Shown here in pieces: positions 39,571-48,178 of a DNA stretch of 64,000 nucleotides. Both the position numbers and the translations under genes were made by a program. The first letter of the stretch is position 1. Each line of letters opens with the position of its first letter. Under the pieces are notes generated by a model that saw nothing but the letters and a program-made list of their open reading frames with translations, was not told the DNA's origin and did not search any database. The stretch covers positions 14,709-78,708 of the forward strand of contig CAVINS010000003.1 of the NCBI GenBank assembly GCA_963643925.1. Direction: 5' to 3'. Origin of the DNA: Phocaeicola_A sp963643925 (GTDB lineage Bacteria > Bacteroidota > Bacteroidia > Bacteroidales > Bacteroidaceae).

Positions 39571-41205
39571 ATGAGATCAAACAAACTCTACGTTATCCTG
39601 TTGTTGGTAGTCTGTTTCTTCACGTTTTTCATCAACAATGGCGTGATACATACAGACATCATGGAGTCTCGCAACATCGTCACCGCCCGTGAGATGGTCT
39701 ACGACGGACATTGGCTGGTGCCCACCATGAACGGCGATTTGCGATTGGAGAAACCTCCCTTGCCGACTTGGATAGCCGCCGCGGCCGAGATTGTCAGCCC
39801 GGACAACATGTCCGCCCAGCGTACTATGGCCGGCTTGGCCGCCACGCTGCTGGTGCTCTTCTTCTACGGCTTCGTGCGGACCTCCACCAAGGGCCGCAGC
39901 CAGGCCCTCGTCGCATCGCTTGTGCTCTGCACATCCTACAATCTGATTCTGATGGGCCGCACCGCCTCGTGGGACATCTATTGCCACGCCTTCATGATGG
40001 GCGCCATCTATTTCCTCTTCAAGGCTTTGCAACGGGAGAGTGCACAGTGGGGTAACTTCTTGTGCGCGGGCCTCTTCCTCGGCCTCTCCTTCATGGGCAA
40101 GGGCCCCGTGTCGTTCTATGCCTTGCTGCTCCCGTTCCTGCTCAGCTACGTGCTGTTCATGCGGCGTCCGATGAAGGGAAAAGGGTGGCCTCTCTTCTGT
40201 ATGATTCTGCTCTGCCTGCTCATCAGCAGCTGGTGGTACATCTATATCTACCTCTTCCACGCCGAAGAGGCACAGTACGTGCTTCACAAGGAATCGACGG
40301 CTTGGGTGGAACGCAACGTGCGGCCCTGGTACTACTATGGCACCTTTTTCCTCGAGACCGGAGCCTGGGCGCTGATGGTGCTCACCGCTTTGGTGGTTCC
40401 CTACTGGAAACGTCAAACGAAGCAGGGGCGCGAGTATCTGTTCGGCCTCTCGTGGATGTTGCTGCTGGTCGTTTGTCTCTCGTGCTTCCCCGAGAAGAAG
40501 AACCGCTACCTGTTGCCCGTGCTCATCCCTGCCGCCTACACCGTCAGTTTCATCTTCGTCACTTGGCTGGAGCAGCTGAAGGCCCGGCGGGTGGATGCTG
40601 TAGGCCGCAGACTCTACTACATCAATGCGGGACTGATGACTCTCATCGTGGCCCTGCTGCCCGTGGCGGCTTACCACTTCCTCTATCAGAAAGGCATCAT
40701 CTCCCTGACGCTGCTCATCGTGCTGGCTGTGGTGCTGTGGTTGTTGACCGCTTTCATGGTCACCTCACTCACTCGCATGCGCCCCTGGCGGTTCCTGGCG
40801 GGAGTGGTCGTGCTCTTTGTCTTCGCCGAGATTGTCTGCATGCCCTACATCGGCGGCTTGGTGAACAACCCCGATTTCAAGAGCATCAGTGCCACACGCG
40901 ACGTTGAGTCCCTGAAGCCGTTGCCCTTCTATTCCGTGGCGGGTGAGGAACTCCGCATCGAACTGGTGTACGAGGCCAACAGGAAGATCCGTCCGCTGGA
41001 CATCAACGATACCACGGCCGTGCTCCGTGCATTGCCCTGCGCCCTGCTCACCCACCAGAGGGTAGGAGAGGTGCTCCCCGATACCCTGTTCGGCAAGATA
41101 GACACCGTGTGGGTGGGACGCTACGACAACAATCGCCGTCCCAAGAATACCCGTCGGTACAGCGATAAATTCCTTTATAACGTAACAATTCTGAAACTCA
41201 AATAG
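39571..41205 (+). CDS. ArnT-like polyprenyl-phosphate-sugar glycosyltransferase (PMT/GT83 type)
   Basis: 544-residue inner-membrane enzyme with about ten to twelve membrane helices. The N-terminal signature IMESRNIVTAREMVYDGHWL and VPTMNGDLRLEKPPLPTW matches ArnT and related PMT-fold enzymes, where the acidic residue in the first loop is catalytic. The C-terminal soluble part (about 440-544) faces the periplasm. ArnT adds aminoarabinose to lipid A; the sugar here is unknown. It is followed after 3 bp by a polyprenyl-phosphate GT2 and then a LAB_N protein, a set that would make and use a polyprenyl-linked sugar. Confidence 0.87.
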   Translation: MRSNKLYVILLLVVCFFTFFINNGVIHTDIMESRNIVTAREMVYDGHWLVPTMNGDLRLEKPPLPTWIAAAAEIVSPDNMSAQRTMAGLAATLLVLFFYGFVRTSTKGRSQALVASLVLCTSYNLILMGRTASWDIYCHAFMMGAIYFLFKALQRESAQWGNFLCAGLFLGLSFMGKGPVSFYALLLPFLLSYVLFMRRPMKGKGWPLFCMILLCLLISSWWYIYIYLFHAEEAQYVLHKESTAWVERNVRPWYYYGTFFLETGAWALMVLTALVVPYWKRQTKQGREYLFGLSWMLLLVVCLSCFPEKKNRYLLPVLIPAAYTVSFIFVTWLEQLKARRVDAVGRRLYYINAGLMTLIVALLPVAAYHFLYQKGIISLTLLIVLAVVLWLLTAFMVTSLTRMRPWRFLAGVVVLFVFAEIVCMPYIGGLVNNPDFKSISATRDVESLKPLPFYSVAGEELRIELVYEANRKIRPLDINDTTAVLRALPCALLTHQRVGEVLPDTLFGKIDTVWVGRYDNNRRPKNTRRYSDKFLYNVTILKLK

Positions 41206-41208
41206 ACT

Positions 41209-41955
41209 ATGAACAAGACCGCCGATTACGATTTGACTATCATTGTCCCCATATACAACGAGGAGGACAATATGGCTGCTTTGGAAAAGGCTTTTCAGTC
41301 CTACTTGCCTACAGCCGCTTGTCTGGCATGTGTGCTCTTCGTCAACGATGGCTCCAAGGACAACAGTGGCGAACGCATCTGCGAAATCTGTGCGCGCAAT
41401 CCGCACTTCTATTATATCTCCTTCTCCAAGAACGCCGGACTCAGTGCCGCCATCAAGGCGGGCATCGATGTGGCCCAGTCGAAATACGTAGGCTATATCG
41501 ACGCCGACCTGCAGACCACGCCCGAGGACTTCAACGCCCTGCTACAGTACGTTGAAGAGTATCCGTTGGTGATAGGTATCCGTGCCAACCGCAAGGACAC
41601 GGCCTTCAAGCGTCTGCAGTCGAAGATAGCCAACGGCTTCCGCCGCATGATGACGCACGACGGCGCCACCGACACGGGCTGTCCTCTGAAGGTGATTCAC
41701 ACCGACTATGCCAAGCGCATACCCTTCTTCACGGGCATGCACCGCTTCATCCCGGCGCTGATACTGCTGCAGGAAGGCGGCAGGTTCAAGGAAATTCCCG
41801 TCCGTCACTTCCCACGCGTGGCGGGCGTGTCGAAGTACCACCTGTGGAACCGTCTGGTCTCTCCCTTCAAGGACTGCTTCGCCTACCGCTGGATGGCCAA
41901 ACGCTACATCAACTATACCATCGCTTCTGACAACGTAGCTCCGCAAGCCGACTGA
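41209..41955 (+). CDS. Family 2 glycosyltransferase, polyprenyl-phosphate sugar synthase-like
   Basis: 248-residue GT-A enzyme resembling dolichyl-phosphate mannose synthase/ArnC. Seen are DLTIIVPIYNEEDNMAALEK, LFVNDGSKDNSGERI, YIDADLQTTPEDFNALLQYV (metal-binding DXD) and the acceptor loop PVRHFPRVAGVSKYHLWNRL. There are no C-terminal membrane helices as in ArnC. It is set 3 bp after the ArnT-like gene and 2 bp before the LAB_N gene, so it probably makes the lipid-linked donor for the former. Confidence 0.88.
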   Translation: MNKTADYDLTIIVPIYNEEDNMAALEKAFQSYLPTAACLACVLFVNDGSKDNSGERICEICARNPHFYYISFSKNAGLSAAIKAGIDVAQSKYVGYIDADLQTTPEDFNALLQYVEEYPLVIGIRANRKDTAFKRLQSKIANGFRRMMTHDGATDTGCPLKVIHTDYAKRIPFFTGMHRFIPALILLQEGGRFKEIPVRHFPRVAGVSKYHLWNRLVSPFKDCFAYRWMAKRYINYTIASDNVAPQAD

Positions 41956-41957
41956 CC

Positions 41958-42596
41958 ATGAACGAATACTTGACCTATGCCATAGGCTTCTTGGCCCAGG
42001 CTTTCTTCTCGGCCCGCATCCTCTTCCAGTGGGCGCTCTCGGAGAAGGCCAAGCGGGTGGTCTCGCCCGCCATCTATTGGGTGCTGAGCCTGTTCGGGGC
42101 CTACCTGCTCTTCATCTACGGATGGATTCGCGACGACTTCGCCATCATCCTGGGACAGCTTGTGTCCTACTACATCTATCTGTGGAACCTCAAGGAGAAG
42201 GGCATCTGGGTTAAGCTGCATCTCTTGCTCCGGGGCCTTCTGCTGGCAACGCCTGCCGTGGCCCTCTGCATGGTTCTCCATAATGTGCCCGCTTTCGTGG
42301 CGGATTTCTTCCAGAATGAGAAGGTGCCTCTGTGGCTGCTGCTCTTCGGCTCCATGGGACAGATTATCTTCACCCTGCGGTTTGTCTATCAATGGTACGT
42401 GTCGTCGCGTCTGAAGATGTCCGTACTCCCCGCCGGATTCTGGGTCATTAGCCTCGTCGGCTCGGGCATCATCATTGCCTATGGCATCTACCGCAGCGAT
42501 CCTGTGCTGATACTGGGCCAGTCCTTCGGCTTCCTTGCCTATGTGCGCAACCTGGTGATCGGTTATAAAGCCAAGACACGAAATCCCCAGCAGTAG
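41958..42596 (+). CDS. Membrane protein with two LAB_N domains (lipid A biosynthesis N-terminal-like)
   Basis: 212-residue polytopic protein with about six membrane helices. Residues 10-78 and 131-199 align without a gap at an offset of 121: Q14/Q135, R20/R141, Q24-W25/Q145-W146, K32/K153, P37/P158, W41/W162, Y54-G55/Y175-G176, R58/R179, D60/D181, G66-Q67/G187-Q188 and N77/N198 all match. Each unit resembles the LAB_N domain found near lipid-A-disaccharide synthase and ArnT/ArnC genes, including small-multidrug-like helices. A flippase-like or accessory role in polyprenyl sugar transfer fits the neighbours but is inference. Confidence 0.85.
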   Translation: MNEYLTYAIGFLAQAFFSARILFQWALSEKAKRVVSPAIYWVLSLFGAYLLFIYGWIRDDFAIILGQLVSYYIYLWNLKEKGIWVKLHLLLRGLLLATPAVALCMVLHNVPAFVADFFQNEKVPLWLLLFGSMGQIIFTLRFVYQWYVSSRLKMSVLPAGFWVISLVGSGIIIAYGIYRSDPVLILGQSFGFLAYVRNLVIGYKAKTRNPQQ

Positions 42597-42598
42597 AC

Positions 42599-43237
42599 AT
42601 GAACAAGAGCAGGCAGAAATACTATGTCGTGTGGAAAGGTGTGGAACCGGGCGTCTATGCCTCGTGGAAAGAGTGCCAGCGGCAGATCAACGGCTTCGCC
42701 GGTGCGCTCTATAAGTCGTTCTCCAGCGAAGCGGAGGCTCAGCTCGCTTACTCGTCCTCTCCGTTCGAATACATCGGGAAGTCCGTCGGGAAGGAATCTA
42801 TGGTGTCAGTGCCTGCCGGTCCGGCTGCCTATTGCGACAACGCCTTGGCCGTGGATGCTGCCTGCAGCGGCAACCCCGGGAAAATGGAATACCGCGGTGT
42901 GCACATCGCTTCCCGTCAGCAAATCTTCCATTTCGGGCCTATGTATGGGACCAACAACATCGGGGAGTTCCTGGCCATTGTGCACGGTCTCGCCCTGCTC
43001 CAGCAGAAAGGCCTCACCTCTATGCCGGTCTATTCCGACAGCTGCAACGCCATCAACTGGGTGCGACAGAAGAAGTGCAAGACCAAACTCGAGCGCACGG
43101 CAAAGACCGAGGAGCTGTTCCTGCTCATCGAGCGTGCCGAGAAGTGGCTGCGCACCCACACCTACGCCAACCCCTTGCTGAAGTGGCAGACCGACCAATG
43201 GGGCGAGGTGCCTGCCGATTTCGGACGGAAAGGGTGA
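42599..43237 (+). CDS. Type 1 ribonuclease H with viroplasmin-like N-terminal domain
   Basis: 212 residues. Residues 8-52 (YYVVWKGVEPGVYASWKECQ) are a caulimovirus viroplasmin/hybrid-binding domain; about 75-210 is the RNase H fold. The catalytic acids are in LAVDAACSGNPG (Asp), TNNIGEFLAIVHGL (Glu), VYSDSCNAINW (Asp) and TDQWGEVPADFGRK (Asp). It cleaves RNA in RNA-DNA hybrids. It lies 2 bp after the LAB_N gene, though it shares no function with those genes. Confidence 0.92.
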   Translation: MNKSRQKYYVVWKGVEPGVYASWKECQRQINGFAGALYKSFSSEAEAQLAYSSSPFEYIGKSVGKESMVSVPAGPAAYCDNALAVDAACSGNPGKMEYRGVHIASRQQIFHFGPMYGTNNIGEFLAIVHGLALLQQKGLTSMPVYSDSCNAINWVRQKKCKTKLERTAKTEELFLLIERAEKWLRTHTYANPLLKWQTDQWGEVPADFGRKG

Positions 43238-43256
43238 CCCATAGGCTCCACGGTAA

Positions 43257-44603
43257 CTACTTTTTTATCCGGAACTTATCGCGCTTCATCAGCCATCTAT
43301 AGACCGCAACGCAAATGATGACCGAAACCAACGAACCTGCCGGCGATGCTATGCCCATGGGGAATAGCGTGTCGGGGTACATCTCCGAGGCAAAGTACGA
43401 CAGCGGGATGCGGGCGCATACGATGGAGAGGAAGTTGTGACAGAACGAGATGATGGAGTAGCCGCAAGCCGTGAACAGTCCGCTGTAGCAGAAGTGGATG
43501 CCGGCGAACAGACAGTCCCACGAATAGCTTTGCAGATACTCCCCGCCGAGAACAATCACCTTATCGTCGTCGGTAAACAGGCGTACTGCCTCCTCCGGGA
43601 TGAACTGGAAGAGGACACCCACCACCATTCCATACACCACACAGACGCCGATGGAGTATCTTAGGGTCGTCAGTGCCCGTTCTGTCTTGCCGGCTCCGAT
43701 GTTCTGTGCCGAGATGGCCGACACGGTAGAAAGCATGGCCGACGGGATGATGAACAACAGACCGATGAACTTCTCCACAATGCCCACCGCGGCTGCGTCG
43801 TTCAGTCCGCGTCCGTTGGCGATGATCATGATGGCCATGAATGCCACCTGTATGAATCCGTCCTGCATAGCCACCGGAATGCCTATCTTCAGTATCTGCG
43901 ACAGCGTTCCCTTCTGGGGCTTCAGGTCCTTGCGGGTGATGGTGAACATCGACTTCTGGCGCCGGATGGCCACGTAGGCGAAGATGACGCTGCACATTTG
44001 CGATAGTGTAGTGGCCAGTGCCGCACCGGCGGCTCCCATGCCGAACAGTCCGATGAGCAGATAGTCGAGCGCGATGTTCACCACGCAGGCGACGGCGATG
44101 AAGTACATCGGACTCTTCGAGTCGCCCAACCCCCTGAAGATGGAAGCGATGATGTTGTAGACTACGATGAACGGTATGCCGATGAAGCAGATGGTGAGGT
44201 AAGCCACCGTCTCGGTGATGGCCTCGGTGGGCGTGTCCATCATCCGCACGATGCCGTCGCAGGCCAACAGCAAGATGACGGCCAGCACGACGGACAATCC
44301 CATGAACAGCGTGATGGTGTTGCCTATCGTACGCGATGTCTGCTCCCGGTCGTTGGCCCCCACCGTGTGCGCGGTGCGCACCGTGGTTCCCATGGCCAGA
44401 CCGATGATGATGACCGTGAACATGTGCATCACCTGTGCCCCGTTGGACACCGCTGTTGTACTGTCCACCCCACAATACTGTCCGATGACGAACAGGTCCG
44501 CCAGTCCGTACAGTATCTGAAGGAAATAGGATAACATATAAGGTAAGGCGAAATACACAATGTTGCGCATTACGCCCCCTTGGGTCAAGTTTTTACCTTC
44601 CAT
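43257..44603 (-). CDS. MATE-family efflux transporter
   Basis: 448-residue inner-membrane Na+ or H+ antiporter of the MATE family, with about twelve helices in two similar halves. N-terminal hallmark: NIVYFALPYMLSYFLQILYG and LADLFVIGQYCGVDSTTAVS; second half begins near IGIPVAMQDGFIQVAFMAIM. The substrate is unknown. It is downstream of purN by 39 bp on the same strand and may be co-transcribed with it. Confidence 0.9.
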   Translation of the reverse strand: MEGKNLTQGGVMRNIVYFALPYMLSYFLQILYGLADLFVIGQYCGVDSTTAVSNGAQVMHMFTVIIIGLAMGTTVRTAHTVGANDREQTSRTIGNTITLFMGLSVVLAVILLLACDGIVRMMDTPTEAITETVAYLTICFIGIPFIVVYNIIASIFRGLGDSKSPMYFIAVACVVNIALDYLLIGLFGMGAAGAALATTLSQMCSVIFAYVAIRRQKSMFTITRKDLKPQKGTLSQILKIGIPVAMQDGFIQVAFMAIMIIANGRGLNDAAAVGIVEKFIGLLFIIPSAMLSTVSAISAQNIGAGKTERALTTLRYSIGVCVVYGMVVGVLFQFIPEEAVRLFTDDDKVIVLGGEYLQSYSWDCLFAGIHFCYSGLFTACGYSIISFCHNFLSIVCARIPLSYFASEMYPDTLFPMGIASPAGSLVSVIICVAVYRWLMKRDKFRIKK

Positions 44604-44642
44604 TTAATTGAATATGTATTGTTGTATGTTCCGCTATTGTTG

Positions 44643-45218
44643 CTACAGTATCTCCAGTGCCAGCTCTATCACTTGCGGATAATGTTCGTACTCCAAAGCG
44701 TGCACTTTCGTGGCCACATCCTCGGGTGTGTCCGTTGGTTCCACAGCGCAGACGGCCTGGAACAGCATGCGTCCCTTGTCGAACTCCTTATTTATATAAT
44801 GTATACTGATGCCTGTTTGTTTCTCGCCCGCAGTCACCACGGCCTCGTGCACGTGCATTCCGTACATCCCCTTGCCGCCGAACTTCGGCAGCAGGGCGGG
44901 GTGAATGTTCAGTATGCGTTGCGGGTATGCATCCGTCATGCAGTCCGGAATCCTCAGCAGGAAACCTGCCAGCACGATGAGGTCGACGTGAGAGTCCTGT
45001 AACAGCTTCACTATCTCCTCTCCCTCCTTCCATGCCTCTTTGGGGAAAAAGCGGCACGGGACGTTCAGTACTTTAGCCCTTGTCACCACGTACGCGTCCT
45101 GCTTGTTGGTCAACACCCATTTCACTTCCACGTCATTGTTTTTCTCCTGGAAGTAACGGATTATATTCTCCGCGTTTGTCCCCGAACCCGAGGCTAAAAT
45201 TGCTATGTTCTTGCCCAT
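44643..45218 (-). CDS. purN: Phosphoribosylglycinamide formyltransferase
   Basis: Transfers a formyl group from 10-formyl-THF to GAR in purine synthesis. 191 residues. The phosphate loop ILASGSGTNAENIIRYF, the catalytic region VDLIVLAGFLLRIPD, NIHPALLPKFGGKGMYGMHV (catalytic Asn-His) and TGISIHYINKEFDKG (late Asp) are intact. Upstream is the acpP promoter in divergent orientation. Confidence 0.95.
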   Translation of the reverse strand: MGKNIAILASGSGTNAENIIRYFQEKNNDVEVKWVLTNKQDAYVVTRAKVLNVPCRFFPKEAWKEGEEIVKLLQDSHVDLIVLAGFLLRIPDCMTDAYPQRILNIHPALLPKFGGKGMYGMHVHEAVVTAGEKQTGISIHYINKEFDKGRMLFQAVCAVEPTDTPEDVATKVHALEYEHYPQVIELALEIL

Positions 45219-45285
45219 AAATCGCTGATTTAATGCACAGGTATATTAAAATTGTGCAACCCGAGTGCATTTAATTATCCATTTA

Positions 45286-45317
45286 TTTGTTTAGTCCACC
45301 GAATCTTTCTTACTTTG
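45286..45317 (+). promoter_or_regulatory. Promoter of acpP-fabF-rnc
   Basis: -33 TTTG (45286-45289), 20-bp spacer, -7 TTACTTTG (45310-45317, one mismatch to TAnnTTTG). A leader of about 45 nt precedes acpP. Confidence 0.7.
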
Positions 45318-45368
45318 CACCGCAAAAATATAGAATAAAAATCAATTATTAATTAAAAATCAAGAATT

Positions 45369-45605
45369 ATGTCTGAAATTGAATCAAGAGTTAAGTCAAT
45401 TATTGTTGATAAATTAGGCGTAGAAGAATCAGAGGTTACAAACGAAGCTAGCTTCACGAACGATCTCGGCGCAGACTCTTTGGATACTGTAGAATTGATC
45501 ATGGAGTTTGAGAGAGAGTTCGGTCTCTCTATCCCTGACGATCAAGCAGAGAAGATTTCAACTGTAGGCGACGCTGTTTCTTATATCGAAGCAAACGCTA
45601 AGTAA
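45369..45605 (+). CDS. acpP: Acyl carrier protein
   Basis: 78-residue acidic four-helix protein that carries acyl chains for fatty acid and lipid A synthesis. The phosphopantetheine site is the DSL motif in NDLGADSLDTVELIMEFE (Ser37). It is the first gene of acpP-fabF-rnc, a common Bacteroidota and wider bacterial order. Confidence 0.98.
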   Translation: MSEIESRVKSIIVDKLGVEESEVTNEASFTNDLGADSLDTVELIMEFEREFGLSIPDDQAEKISTVGDAVSYIEANAK

Positions 45606-45620
45606 ATCCATTTCATAAGT

Positions 45621-46883
45621 ATGGAATTAAAAAGAGTGGTAGTAACAGGCCTTGGTGCATTGACCCCTGTTGGCAACACTGCTCCTGAGACATGGAACAG
45701 TCTGATTAACGGAGTTAGTGGGGCAGGGCCTATTACTCGTTTCGACGCATCTCAGTTCAAGACCCAGTTTGCTTGTGAGGTGAAGAACTTCAATGTGAAC
45801 GACTTCATCGACCGTAAGGAAGCTCGCAAGATGGACCTGTACACGCAGTATGCCATTGTGGTGGCCAAAGAGGCTGTTGCAGACTCTGGACTGGATGTGG
45901 AGAAAGAAGATTTGAACAGAATCGGTGTTATCTATGGCGTCGGTATCGGCGGTATGCAGACCTTTCAGGATGAGATAGGCAACTATGCTGTACACAAAGA
46001 TATGGGCCCAAGATTCAACCCCTTCTTCATACCGAAGATGATTGCTGACATTTGCGCCGGGCAGATTTCCATCCTGTATGGATTCCATGGTCCCAACTAT
46101 GTCACCTCTTCGGCCTGTGCTTCTTCGTCGAATGCCATTGCCGATGCTTTCAACCTCATCCGTTTGGGCAAGGCAAACGCCATCGTAGCCGGTGGCGCCG
46201 AGGCAGCCATCTTCGAAGGTGGTGTGGGTGGTTTCAATGCTATGCATGCCCTCTCTACCCGCAACGACGATCCTAAAGGTGCCAGCCGTCCATTCAGTGC
46301 GAGCCGTGATGGTTTCGTGATGGCCGAAGGCGCTGGATGCCTCATCCTAGAGGAACTGGAACATGCCAAGGCTCGTGGAGCCAAGATTTATGCCGAAATA
46401 GCTGGTGCGGGCATGAGTGCTGACGCATATCACCTCACTGCTTCTCATCCCGAAGGACTGGGCGCCCGTCTGGTGATGTCCAATGCTCTCGAAGATGCCG
46501 GTATGAAGCCCGAGGACATCGATTACATCAATGTGCACGGTACCTCCACATCCGTAGGTGACATCTCCGAGTGCAAGGCTATCAAGGCCCTCTTTGGTGA
46601 GCATGCCTACAAGCTGAACATCAGCTCCACCAAGTCCATGACCGGTCACCTCCTCGGTGCCGCAGGTGCTGTTGAGGCCTTGACTTGTGTAATGTCTGTG
46701 AAGAACGATATCGTTCCTCCGACAATCAACCATGCCGATGGTGACGATGACGAGAACATCGACTATAACATGAACTTCACTTTTAACAAAGCGCAACGTC
46801 GTGTTGTCAATGCCGCCCTCTCGAACACATTCGGTTTCGGTGGTCACAACGCATGTCTAATCGTTAAGAAATACGCTGAATAA
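45621..46883 (+). CDS. fabF: Beta-ketoacyl-ACP synthase II
   Basis: Condensing enzyme of type II fatty acid elongation, 420 residues. The Cys-His-His triad is present: Cys166 in TSSACASSSNAI, His in VHGTSTSVGD and His in TGHLLGAAGAVE. N-terminus MELKRVVVTGLGALTPVGN is typical. It follows acpP by 15 bp and precedes the GTG start of rnc by 3 bp. Confidence 0.97.
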   Translation: MELKRVVVTGLGALTPVGNTAPETWNSLINGVSGAGPITRFDASQFKTQFACEVKNFNVNDFIDRKEARKMDLYTQYAIVVAKEAVADSGLDVEKEDLNRIGVIYGVGIGGMQTFQDEIGNYAVHKDMGPRFNPFFIPKMIADICAGQISILYGFHGPNYVTSSACASSSNAIADAFNLIRLGKANAIVAGGAEAAIFEGGVGGFNAMHALSTRNDDPKGASRPFSASRDGFVMAEGAGCLILEELEHAKARGAKIYAEIAGAGMSADAYHLTASHPEGLGARLVMSNALEDAGMKPEDIDYINVHGTSTSVGDISECKAIKALFGEHAYKLNISSTKSMTGHLLGAAGAVEALTCVMSVKNDIVPPTINHADGDDDENIDYNMNFTFNKAQRRVVNAALSNTFGFGGHNACLIVKKYAE

Positions 46884-46886
46884 GCT

Positions 46887-48005
46887 GTGTTTCGAACAGA
46901 TTATATAGAAAAGGTAAGACTTCTTTTCCGCAAGGAGAGGGAGTCTTATCTTCGTTTATACGAAATCCTCGGGTTCTATCCCCATACACTTCGTTACTAC
47001 AAGGAGGCCTTCCTCCACAAGTCCATCATCGTGCGTGGCGACAAAGGCCACCTCGTCAACAACGAGCGGTTGGAGTTTCTGGGTGATGCCATCCTCGACG
47101 CCATCGTGGCGGACATTGTCTATAAACATTTCGAGGGCAAGCACGAAGGGTTCCTTACCAATGCACGCTCCAAGATTGTGCAGCGCGATACGCTCAACCG
47201 TGTGGCTGTTGCTATCGGTCTCGATAAGATGATTTCGCAGTCGCCTCATGGCAGCAACCACAACAGTTACATCTACGGCAATGCTTTCGAAGCCTTGGTG
47301 GGGGCTATCTACCTCGACCGCGGCTACGACTACTGCATGCGCTTCATGGAGGAACGCATCCTGGGTCATCACATCAATCTCAACAAGACCGCTTACAAGG
47401 AGGTGAACTTCAAGTCGAAGCTCATCGAGTGGGGACAGAAGAACCGCGTGTCAGTGGATTATGTCCTCGTAGACCAATCGTCGGACATCAGCAGCCCTGT
47501 GTTCCACACCGAGGTGCGCATCGAAGGTCTGACGGCAGGCGAGGGTACCGGCTACTCCAAGAAGGAGAGTCAACAAGTGGCCTCCAAGCGTGCCATGCAG
47601 AAACTGAAGGACTCTGCCTTCCTCGATTCCGTCTATGCTGCCAAGGAGCAACGCTCCGCCGCAGAGCAAGGGATAGTGGAGCAGGATACTGCATCAGCAG
47701 AACAGCAACCTCTGTCGGTTGACGAATTTCCCTTGTCTCTCTCTGAGGAGTTGGCTCTTTGCGCTGATGAGCAAGAGACTCTGTCTGTAGCCGGTGAATC
47801 TTTCTCTGCCGAGAACGTGATGCAAAACGCTGAGGTTTTATCACCGGCAATGGATGTGCAATCTTCGTCCGATGAACCCTCGCAACCATCCGATAGTAAC
47901 TCTCAGCGTCGTTCGTCTAAAGATAGTGAGGCGGCCGCAACCTTGTCCCGACAGGACAGAGAGTCGCGCATTAACGACGCCATGGAGGCTGCCTACCTGG
48001 ACTGA
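46887..48005 (+). CDS. rnc: Ribonuclease III with long C-terminal tail, GTG start
   Basis: 372-residue double-strand RNA endonuclease that processes rRNA. The catalytic signature NNERLEFLGDAILDAIVADI is intact (about 50-70), and the double-stranded RNA-binding domain spans about 172-242 (EVNFKSKLIEWGQKNRVSVD; GYSKKESQQVASKRAMQKLK). The next ~125 residues form a Ser/Ala/Glu/Gln-rich low-complexity tail, making the protein much longer than the ~226-aa E. coli form. Start is the GTG at 46887 (FRTDYIEKVRLLFRKERES), 3 bp after the fabF stop, so coupling is probable. Confidence 0.93.
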   Translation: MFRTDYIEKVRLLFRKERESYLRLYEILGFYPHTLRYYKEAFLHKSIIVRGDKGHLVNNERLEFLGDAILDAIVADIVYKHFEGKHEGFLTNARSKIVQRDTLNRVAVAIGLDKMISQSPHGSNHNSYIYGNAFEALVGAIYLDRGYDYCMRFMEERILGHHINLNKTAYKEVNFKSKLIEWGQKNRVSVDYVLVDQSSDISSPVFHTEVRIEGLTAGEGTGYSKKESQQVASKRAMQKLKDSAFLDSVYAAKEQRSAAEQGIVEQDTASAEQQPLSVDEFPLSLSEELALCADEQETLSVAGESFSAENVMQNAEVLSPAMDVQSSSDEPSQPSDSNSQRRSSKDSEAAATLSRQDRESRINDAMEAAYLD

Positions 48006-48088
48006 ACCTTCTCTGTAGCCCTGGCCGTAAGCCAATCAACCGCTTTTAACTTGTGGAACTTAATACATAAGTACCCATATATAATACA

Positions 48089-48114
48089 GAGGCTCCCCGT
48101 TTCCGGAAAGCCTC
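48089..48114. terminator. Weak stem-loop between convergent rnc and the xylan operon
   Basis: GAGGCT (48089-48094) pairs with AGCCTC (48109-48114) around a 14-nt loop. There is no strong T-tract on either strand. It lies in the 173-bp convergent gap and may serve both directions. Confidence 0.4.
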
Positions 48115-48178
48115 ATGTATCGTTTGTTGTCCTTCGGTACTAGTCTATTGATAGCGTGTGTCTGCCTAGGAGGGAGCA

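Noticed and set aside
39577..40677. Open frame of 366 codons on the minus strand
   Set aside because: Antisense to the ArnT-like gene; His/Glu-rich composition expected from reading membrane-helix codons backwards.
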